From an uncultured Devosia sp. (GTDB taxonomy: Bacteria > Pseudomonadota > Alphaproteobacteria > Rhizobiales > Devosiaceae): a stretch of 11,519 nt of DNA. The notes under the pieces were generated by a model that saw nothing but the letters and a program-made list of their open reading frames with translations, had not been told where the DNA came from and did no database searches. A program made the position numbers and the translations under genes. Of this stretch, positions 6,668 through 11,519 are shown one piece after another; positions within the stretch are counted from its first letter, which is position 1, and the number at the start of each line of letters is the position of its first letter. The stretch covers positions 1 to 11,519 of the forward strand of contig CAKTFF010000035.1 of assembly GCA_934553185.1 (NCBI GenBank), given 5' to 3'.

Positions 6668-7222
6668 ATGAAAGCTGCCGCCTTTGTGGTTGGAGCGACA
6701 GGGGTTGCAAATGCGGCCCTGATGGAGATCGCCCACGGGGTTGGGTTCGAAGCCGTCATGCCCTTTCGCAGCATCGGGCAGGCCAAGCAGCAGATGGTCG
6801 GGACGCCGATCTGTTTTTTCCTGTTTGCCCCGGTCGCTGACGTGGGAACGCTGCGGGGCGTGGCTGAAGCCATCCGCTTCTCCACCAGTCACAGCGTTCG
6901 TTTTTCGCCGCTGATCTATTTCAGCGAAAGCCCTCTGGTGCAGACTATTTCGCGCTGCATCAACATGGGTTTTGACGATATTATCACCATGCCCGTCTCC
7001 TCGATCCGTGTTGCCGAGCGCCTCGAGCGGCAGGTTGGACACAACCTGACCTTTTATGAAACGGCGGGCTACTTCGGTCCGGACCGGCGCAACCGTGTTC
7101 CAGCACCCACCCAGCCGGTTCAGAACAGGGTCGGCGGGCAATATCGCCGCATCGAAATCGTGCGCAATCCTGTGGCGGGCGTCGAGGTGGTGCGCGACGA
7201 CTTCTTTGCCGCACCCGCATAA
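6668..7222 (+). CDS. Degenerate receiver (CheY-like) domain protein of unknown function
   Basis: 184 residues from ATG 6668. The first about 125 residues have the rhythm of a response-regulator receiver: beta-1 AAAFVVGATG, a helix, GFEAVMPF, TPICFFLFAP where the phospho-acceptor strand should be, FSPLIYFSES, and MGFDDIITMPVSSIRVAERLERQVG, which mirrors the GADDYLxKPF...LxxRV end of receivers. The key residues are missing: no acidic pair after beta-1, no Asp at the acceptor position (Phe/Ala there), and Met in place of the conserved Lys. So it probably cannot be phosphorylated. The tail (130-184) is basic and includes YFGPDRRNR and RRIEIVRNPVAGVEVV. A longer in-frame ATG at 6623 would add 15 residues unlike a receiver start; ATG 6668 has GGAG 11 nt upstream. 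No output domain is seen; a protein-interaction role is a reasonable guess only. Monocistronic between the RlpA-like gene and the transporters. Confidence 0.7.
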   Translation: MKAAAFVVGATGVANAALMEIAHGVGFEAVMPFRSIGQAKQQMVGTPICFFLFAPVADVGTLRGVAEAIRFSTSHSVRFSPLIYFSESPLVQTISRCINMGFDDIITMPVSSIRVAERLERQVGHNLTFYETAGYFGPDRRNRVPAPTQPVQNRVGGQYRRIEIVRNPVAGVEVVRDDFFAAPA

Positions 7223-7314
7223 GTCCAGCCTTTGGGGCGGAAACGCTGCGCTCACTTTCCTCGACATCCCTTTTCACATAGCTTGCACCCGACTTCTTCG
7301 CGAGTGCTTCAGCC

Positions 7315-8490
7315 ATGAGATTCGGCATCGACCTGCCGCCCCATTTCCGGGTGTTCGGCGCGTTTCTTGTTTATTCCTTTTGCATGGGCAGCATGTTTCC
7401 CCGCCTGCCTGAAATCCAGCAGGCGATGGGTGTGGGCGAGGGCCAGCTTGGCCTGGCCCTGATCGGTTCGGCCGTCGGAACGCTGATCTCGCTGACCTTT
7501 GCCGGGCGCTTTATCGAGGTGATCGGCTATCGCGCCGTGCTGCTGACCGCGATTCCGTTGCTGTCGGTGCTTTATGCGCTGTCGATGTGGGCCCAGGGCC
7601 CGCTGATGTTCTTTTTCCTGCTGCTGCCGGTCGGGCTGTGTATTGGCTGCATCGAGATCATCGTCAACATCGAGGCCGACCGGGTGGAACATGCCATTGG
7701 CCGGCGCATCATGAGCCGGGCACATGCTTTCTGGAGCCTGGGTTTTTTTGCCTCGGGCCTTGTGGGATCGTTTATTGCCCAGACCGGGCTCGAACCACGC
7801 TGGCATCTGTTGCTTATGATCCCCGTGACCATTGTGGCAACAGTGCTGGTTCTAGGGCGCTTTGACCCCGCGCCGCATCGCACAGGCTCGAGCACCGACG
7901 AGGCCTCACGCCTGGCACGGCCCACCGCCACGATCATGGCGCTGGTGGCCGTGTGCATTTCGGCGATGCTGATGGAGGGCGCCGGCATAGACTGGTCGGC
8001 CATCTATATGCGAGACATGTTTGATGCAGCGCCGTTCTGGGCCGGCATTGCCGTGGCCATGGTTGCCGGCTCGCAAGCCTTCGCGCGGTTCTTCGCCGAT
8101 GGTTTCGTGGATCGGTTCAGCCCCGTGGCAGTCGCGCGGACCCTGTTGCTGGTTCTTGGGGTGGGCATTGCCCTGGTGTTTTTCGCCGGGGCGAGTTGGG
8201 TAGCCTATCTTGGCTTTGCCTTGATCGGCATAGGCTCAAGCGCGTTGTTTCCCCTCGCCATGTCGGCGGCGGCGCAGCAGACCGACCGCCCTGCCGCTAT
8301 CAATGTCGCGGCGCTGGCGCAGTTCTCTTTTACCGCCTTCCTTCTGGGACCGCCGCTTCTGGGCTATGTGGCCGAGCATTTCGGCATCCAATGGACTTAT
8401 GGTATCGGCGCGCCGCTGGTGGTGCTGGGGCTTTTGACAGCGCATGTGCTTGAGCCAAGCCGCGCCAGCAAAACCGTGCCCGCCCAATGA
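7315..8490 (+). CDS. MFS transporter, YbjJ-like, first of tandem pair
   Basis: 391 residues, about 12 predicted transmembrane helices in two halves of six; inner membrane. It resembles the YbjJ-type branch of the major facilitator superfamily: MFPRLPEIQQAMGVGEGQLGLALIG, GRFIEVIGYRAVL (motif A-like loop 2/3), EIIVNIEADRVEHAIG, HAFWSLGFFASGL, MEGAGIDWSAIYMRD at the start of the second half, and SALFPLAMSAAAQQTDRPAAINVAALAQFSF with GPPLLGYVAEHFG near the end. Acidic residues inside predicted helices (EIIVNIEAD, MEGAGIDW) are typical of the branch and suggest proton coupling. The substrate is unknown. Start is ATG 7315; the upstream ribosome site is weak. The stop overlaps the start of the next transporter as ATGA. 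Confidence 0.88.
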   Translation: MRFGIDLPPHFRVFGAFLVYSFCMGSMFPRLPEIQQAMGVGEGQLGLALIGSAVGTLISLTFAGRFIEVIGYRAVLLTAIPLLSVLYALSMWAQGPLMFFFLLLPVGLCIGCIEIIVNIEADRVEHAIGRRIMSRAHAFWSLGFFASGLVGSFIAQTGLEPRWHLLLMIPVTIVATVLVLGRFDPAPHRTGSSTDEASRLARPTATIMALVAVCISAMLMEGAGIDWSAIYMRDMFDAAPFWAGIAVAMVAGSQAFARFFADGFVDRFSPVAVARTLLLVLGVGIALVFFAGASWVAYLGFALIGIGSSALFPLAMSAAAQQTDRPAAINVAALAQFSFTAFLLGPPLLGYVAEHFGIQWTYGIGAPLVVLGLLTAHVLEPSRASKTVPAQ

Positions 8491-9650
8491 CCATTGCGCC
8501 GCAATACCGGCTTTATGCCTGCTTCTTTTTCTTTGCCCTGACCACGGGCGCCTTGATGTCGCGCCTGCCCGACATCCAGGTTCATCTGGGCGTCACCGAA
8601 AGCCAGCTGGGCCTGACCATGATCGGCATGTCGATCGGCTCGCTGCTGTCGCTGACATTTGGTGCGCCCGTGATCGAGCGGCTGGGGGTTCGAACCACAG
8701 CGCTCTGGACGGTGCTTGGGCCAGCCGTGCTGTTTGCCACCATCCCCTGGCTGGGTGCCGCCCCAGCGGTGTTCGGCATTTTGTTTTTCGCCGGGATCCT
8801 GGCGGGGGCGCTCGAGATCAATCTCAATGTCGAGATCGACCGGCTCGAAACCGAAACCGGCGGACGGTTCATGAACCGGGCCCATGGCTTCTGGAGCGTG
8901 GGCTTTTTCGTGACCGCCCTGCTCGGCGCCACCATCCGGCAATCGGGACTGTCGGTGCAGGTGCACCTGGCACTGATCGCTGTGGTCGTGGTGCTGGTGG
9001 GGGGATGGATGATCTGGGGCATGGTGCCGGCTCTGGTGCCACAGCGCAGCGCCGAGCAAGCCAAGCACCTTATCGCCTTTCCCCATTGGGGCCTGCTGCC
9101 CCTTTGCCTGATCGGCTTTGCCGCCTTCCTGGTGGAGGGTGCGGGCATCGATTGGTCGGCGATCTATATGCGCGACGTGTTTGCCGTGGAGCCGTTCGTA
9201 GGCGGCATGGGGCTGACGCTTTTCGCCTTCTCCATGGCGGTAATGCGTCTGGCGGCCGATCCGGTGGTGGGGCGGTTCGGGCCGCGCTTTGTGGCCATGG
9301 TTTTGCTGACGCTAGCCAGCATCGGCGTGCTGCTTGTCGGCTATGCGCCCCATCCGGGCGTGGCGCTGGCTGGATTTGCCCTGATGGGGGTCGGCTGTTC
9401 GGCAGTTTATCCGCTCGCCGTATCAGCTGCGGCGCAGCGCACCGATCGACCGGCCGCGCTTAATGTCGCGGCTTTGGGTCAGGTCAGTTTCGTGGTGTTC
9501 TTCCTGGCGCCGCCCTTGCTCGGTTTTGTTGCGGAATATCTGGGCATCCGCAATTCCTACCTCATCTGCCTGCCGCTCCTGCTGGCCGGCCTATGGGCAT
9601 CGCGCTTTGCCCTAGGCACTGGTCGGTCTCTTGAGGCAAAGCAGACTTGA
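8487..9650 (+). CDS. MFS transporter, YbjJ-like, second of tandem pair
   Basis: 387 residues, about 12 predicted transmembrane helices. It is a clear paralogue of the preceding gene, with matching blocks in the same order: MSRLPDIQVHLGVTESQLGLTMIG, EINLNVEIDRLETETGGRFMNRAHGFWSVGFF, VEGAGIDWSAIYMRDVF, CSAVYPLAVSAAAQRTDRPAALNVAALGQVSF and APPLLGFVAEYLG. It therefore arose by tandem duplication within the family. It starts at ATG 8487, overlapping the previous stop by four bases, and its own stop overlaps the start of the mmcB-like gene, so all three are probably translationally coupled. Substrate unknown; the two copies may differ in substrate or work as a pair, but nothing in the sequence decides this. 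Confidence 0.88.
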   Translation: MTIAPQYRLYACFFFFALTTGALMSRLPDIQVHLGVTESQLGLTMIGMSIGSLLSLTFGAPVIERLGVRTTALWTVLGPAVLFATIPWLGAAPAVFGILFFAGILAGALEINLNVEIDRLETETGGRFMNRAHGFWSVGFFVTALLGATIRQSGLSVQVHLALIAVVVVLVGGWMIWGMVPALVPQRSAEQAKHLIAFPHWGLLPLCLIGFAAFLVEGAGIDWSAIYMRDVFAVEPFVGGMGLTLFAFSMAVMRLAADPVVGRFGPRFVAMVLLTLASIGVLLVGYAPHPGVALAGFALMGVGCSAVYPLAVSAAAQRTDRPAALNVAALGQVSFVVFFLAPPLLGFVAEYLGIRNSYLICLPLLLAGLWASRFALGTGRSLEAKQT

Positions 9651-10108
9651 GCGAGCTGCCGCCCATTGTCGATCTGCGCCAATCGGCAACGGCTCTGCGC
9701 GTGCAGCGCGGCGTCATGCGCATGCTGCGCGAACGTCACGACATGGCCTGTTATGCCGAAGTATCGCTCGCCAATGGGCGACGGGCCGATGTGCTCGCCG
9801 TGGGTCCGAAGGGCGAAATCTGGATCATCGAGATCAAGTCGAGCCTCATCGACTTCCAGGTCGACCGGAAATGGCCCGAGTACCGCGATTTCTCCGACCG
9901 GTTCTTTTTCGCCAAGCCGCCCGAACTGGATGCGGATATCTTCCCACCGAGCGAAGGGCTGATCGTTGCCGATGGTCATGACGGCGCCATCCTGCGCGAC
10001 AGCCCGGATACGCCGCTCGCGCCTGCCCGGCGCAAGGCATTGATGCTCAAGCTGGCCCGGCTGGGCGCTGACCGCATCCACGCCCTGATGGATCCAGGGC
10101 CGCGTTAG
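9647..10108 (+). CDS. mmcB: MmcB-family DNA repair protein (PD-(D/E)XK-like)
   Basis: 153 residues, the usual length. It matches the alphaproteobacterial MmcB/DUF1052 family: PIVDLRQSATALRVQRGVMRML at the N-terminus, YAEVSLANGRRADVLAVGPKGEIWIIEIKSSLIDFQVDRKWPEYRDFSDRFFFA in the core. A PD-(D/E)XK-type nuclease signature is visible as Glu38, Asp48, Glu62 and Lys64 (E-I-K). In Caulobacter mmcB was linked to mitomycin C resistance and mutagenic repair; activity here is inferred. The start is TTG 9647, overlapping the transporter stop as TTGA, with GAGG about 10 nt upstream; the conserved N-terminus begins right after this codon, which supports it. No alphaproteobacterial LexA box (GTTC-N7-GTTC or GAAC-N7-GAAC) was seen by eye upstream. 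Its coupling to two MFS genes is an unusual context. Confidence 0.88.
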   Translation: MSELPPIVDLRQSATALRVQRGVMRMLRERHDMACYAEVSLANGRRADVLAVGPKGEIWIIEIKSSLIDFQVDRKWPEYRDFSDRFFFAKPPELDADIFPPSEGLIVADGHDGAILRDSPDTPLAPARRKALMLKLARLGADRIHALMDPGPR

Positions 10109-10177
10109 CGTTTGATCACCCGATAGCCATAAGTGCATCGCCACGCTAGGCTGCGGGGCACGAACAGGAGAAGCGTG

Positions 10178-10525
10178 ATGGCTTATGTGGATGGATTTAT
10201 TGCTGCGGTGCCGGTGGAGAACAAACAAGCCTATATCGAGCATGCGCGCGCAGCCGCCGTATTGTTCAAGGAATGGGGCGCCACACGCTGCGTCGAGACT
10301 TGGGGAGACGATACCCCGCTGGGCGAGCAGACCGACTTCATGAAGGCTGTCGCGGCGCGACCGGGCGAAGTCGTCGTCTTCTCCTGGATCGAATATCCTG
10401 ACAAGGCGACGCGCGACGTGGTCAGCGAGAAGATGATGACCGACCCGCGCATGCAGGCCATGACGATGCCCTTTGATGGGGCTCGGCTGATCTATGGCGG
10501 CTTCGAGATGCTGTTTTCTGCCTGA
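10178..10525 (+). CDS. DUF1428 family protein
   Basis: 115 residues. It fits the small dimeric alpha+beta-barrel family DUF1428 (E. coli YbaA-like): MAYVDGFIAAVPVENKQAYIEHA, FKEWGATRCVETWGDD, VVVFSWIEYPDKATRDVVSEKMMTDPRM, MPFDGARLIYGGFEMLF. The family has a ferredoxin-like fold and no established activity. ATG 10178 has AGGAG 7 nt upstream, which beats an in-frame upstream start at 10133 (15 extra residues unlike the family). It lies 69 bp after the mmcB-like gene, so it probably has its own promoter or reads through, and ends 2 bp from the end of the convergent actR. Confidence 0.92.
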   Translation: MAYVDGFIAAVPVENKQAYIEHARAAAVLFKEWGATRCVETWGDDTPLGEQTDFMKAVAARPGEVVVFSWIEYPDKATRDVVSEKMMTDPRMQAMTMPFDGARLIYGGFEMLFSA

Positions 10526-10527
10526 TC

Positions 10528-11079
10528 CTAACGCGGGGCGCGCTTGGCCAGAATGCGCTGCAGGGTGCGGCGGTGCATGTTGAGCCGGCGCGCCGTTTCC
10601 GACACGTTGCGATCACACAGCTCATAAACGCGCTGGATATGCTCCCAGCGCACCCGGTCTGCCGACATCGGATTTTCCGGCGGCTCGGGCTTGTCCTCAC
10701 CGGTGGCGAGCAGCGCGTTGATGACATCATCTGCGTCAGCTGGCTTGCTGAGGTAATCGATGGCGCCCAGCTTCACCGCCGTGACGGCCGTAGCGATATT
10801 GCCATATCCGGTGAGGATCACAGCGCGTGCATCGGGTCGGCTGGAATGGAGGGCCGAAACAACTTCGAGCCCGTTGCCGTCCTCGAGCCTGAGGTCAACA
10901 ACCGCATAGGCGGGCGGGCGCTCGGCGACGGCTGCAAGTCCCTGGGCGACGGAGCCGGCACTGCGAACGTCGAAACCGCGCCGCGCCATGGCGCGCTCAA
11001 GGCGCTGGAGAAAGGCCGCGTCGTCATCCACAAGCAAAAGGCTTGGATCGGTGGCCAGAAGATCTTCGATCGTGCTCAT
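10528..11079 (-). CDS. actR: ActR/RegA-type redox response regulator
   Basis: 183 residues from ATG 11079. The receiver domain (about 13-125) has DDD at 18-20, phospho-acceptor Asp62 in VVDLRLEDGNG, Thr90 in ILTGYG and Lys112 in YLSKPAD. A Pro-rich linker PEPPENPMSADRVRWEHIQR leads to a Fis-type HTH (about 150-180, NVSETARRLNMHRRTLQRILAKR). The linker and HTH are nearly invariant in RegA/PrrA/ActR proteins, so DNA specificity is probably the same. With its kinase it controls redox-dependent genes (respiration, carbon and nitrogen fixation, acid response) in alphaproteobacteria. The frame extends to a GTG at 11127, but those 16 residues (FFDLWPRSTYILP) are unlike the family, and that codon lies in a hairpin. 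No Shine-Dalgarno sequence precedes ATG 11079, while a promoter-like pair sits so that transcription would begin at the ATG itself. Confidence 0.95.
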   Translation of the reverse strand: MSTIEDLLATDPSLLLVDDDAAFLQRLERAMARRGFDVRSAGSVAQGLAAVAERPPAYAVVDLRLEDGNGLEVVSALHSSRPDARAVILTGYGNIATAVTAVKLGAIDYLSKPADADDVINALLATGEDKPEPPENPMSADRVRWEHIQRVYELCDRNVSETARRLNMHRRTLQRILAKRAPR

Positions 11080-11085
11080 GGGCAA

Positions 11086-11114
11086 GATGTAGGTGCTGCG
11101 GGGCCAAAGGTCAA
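11086..11114 (-). promoter_or_regulatory. Putative actR promoter giving a leaderless transcript
   Basis: On the minus strand TTGACC (11114-11109, 5 of 6 to TTGACA), 17 bp, then TACATC (11091-11086, 3 of 6 to TATAAT). Six bases separate the -10 from the A of the actR ATG at 11079, which is the normal place for +1. The absence of any Shine-Dalgarno sequence before this ATG agrees with a leaderless mRNA. Prediction by eye only. Confidence 0.4.
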
Positions 11115-11139
11115 AAAAATAGCCCACTAATAATGGCTA
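11113..11139 (-). terminator. Weak intrinsic terminator-like hairpin between actS and actR
   Basis: On the minus strand TAGCC (11139-11135), a 10-nt loop, GGCTA (11124-11120), then seven T residues (11119-11113). The TAG of the first arm is the actS stop codon. The stem is only 5 bp, so termination would be partial at best. The T-run merges into the putative actR -35. Confidence 0.4.
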
Positions 11140-11519
11140 AACATCTACTCTGTTTCGCGGCCACACGATGCGAACACGGGCATGACCTTGGAGGCTCTGG
11201 TTTTCAAAGGCGAGCCGCGCCCCGGTGCGCTCCAGCAGCGTCTTGGCGATGAACACGCCAAGACCTAGTCCACCCGGCTTGCTGGCGTCTGGCCCGTGGG
11301 GATCGCGCGGGCGGCTGGTGAGATAGGGTTCGCCCAAGCGGGCGATGAGCTCTGGGGCAAAACCGGGACCATCATCGGTGATGGTGACCGATACGGTGTC
11401 TTCGTCCCAGCCGGCTTCAACCTGCACGGTGGATTGGGCGAAGTCGCTGGCGTTTTCAATAAGGTTGCCCAGCCCATAGAGCAGGCCCACGCTGCGCTGG
11501 AACACCGGGACGGCGCCGA
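11137..11519 (-). CDS. actS: ActS/RegB-type sensor histidine kinase, C-terminal part (5' part outside window)
   Basis: Only the last about 127 residues are inside the window; the frame is open through the right edge, so no start is seen. This is the HATPase catalytic domain: N box NLIENASDFA, G1 box DDGPGFAPEL, F-like box GEPYLTSRPRDP, G2 box GGLGLGVFIAKTLLERTGARLAFEN, and a C-terminal VRIVWPRNR. The GEPYLTSR and GLGLGVFIAKTLLER stretches are typical of RegB/PrrB/ActS. The membrane domain, phospho-His and the redox-active Cys of the family lie outside the window. It stands directly upstream of actR in the same direction, 57 bp apart, the usual rhizobial arrangement. Confidence 0.93.
   Translation of the reverse strand, partial: GAVPVFQRSVGLLYGLGNLIENASDFAQSTVQVEAGWDEDTVSVTITDDGPGFAPELIARLGEPYLTSRPRDPHGPDASKPGGLGLGVFIAKTLLERTGARLAFENQSLQGHARVRIVWPRNRVDV

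Noticed and set aside
7230..7256. GCG-GAAA-CGC mini-hairpin after the receiver-like gene
   Set aside because: Three-base-pair stem without a T-tract; too weak to call a terminator.
8397..9086. 229-codon minus-strand frame opposite the transporters
   Set aside because: Gln/His-rich antisense of MFS coding sequence without a domain or start signal.
9557..10243. 228-codon minus-strand frame opposite mmcB
   Set aside because: Spans across mmcB and the DUF1428 start; no motif and both sense genes are well supported.

Overview
The window looks like chromosomal DNA of a GC-rich alphaproteobacterium, most likely a member of the Hyphomicrobiales (my impression is Devosiaceae-like, but that is a guess). 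The evidence is the ActR/RegA-type response regulator and its ActS/RegB-type kinase, an MmcB-family protein, a RutR-type TetR regulator, a degenerate receiver-like protein, frequent TTG/GTG starts and uniformly GC-rich coding sequence. I see no insertion sequences, phage genes, CRISPR arrays, rRNA or tRNA.

Left part (1-4557): a three-gene operon on the minus strand runs from 3720 off the left edge. It encodes a beta-alanine:pyruvate-type class III aminotransferase, a CoA-acylating (methyl)malonate-semialdehyde dehydrogenase and a Zn-dependent M20-type carbamoyl-amino-acid amidohydrolase (cut at base 1). Together they describe the lower part of reductive pyrimidine degradation: N-carbamoyl-beta-alanine to beta-alanine, to malonate semialdehyde, to acetyl-CoA + CO2. 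Divergently transcribed is a TetR regulator closely resembling RutR, the uracil/thymine sensor. The gap between the two holds a 16-bp site (3796-3811) that fits the RutR operator pattern at 12 of 14 defined bases. This is the clearest functional unit of the window: a RutR-controlled reductive pyrimidine / beta-alanine catabolic locus rather than the oxidative Rut operon.

Middle part (4558-7222): a NYN/PIN-like putative RNase with a C-terminal winged-helix-like tail, convergent with and overlapping by a few bases a small DUF4260 membrane protein; then a roughly 470-bp non-coding stretch with a nested inverted-repeat structure whose outer arms each carry a GANTC (CcrM) site and which is rich in GCATGC palindromes; then a short secreted RlpA-like double-psi beta-barrel protein; then a degenerate receiver-domain-like protein lacking the phosphorylation residues.

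Right part (7315-11519): two tandem paralogous YbjJ-like MFS transporters overlapping by ATGA, followed by an MmcB-family PD-(D/E)XK-type DNA-repair protein that overlaps the second transporter by TTGA, so the three probably form one coupled operon. A DUF1428 protein follows, ending 2 bp from the convergent actR end. The minus-strand actS-actR redox two-component pair closes the window; actS runs off the right edge. The short actS-actR gap contains a weak hairpin with a T7 tail followed by a promoter-like -35/-10 pair placed so that transcription would start at the actR ATG, suggesting a leaderless actR transcript.
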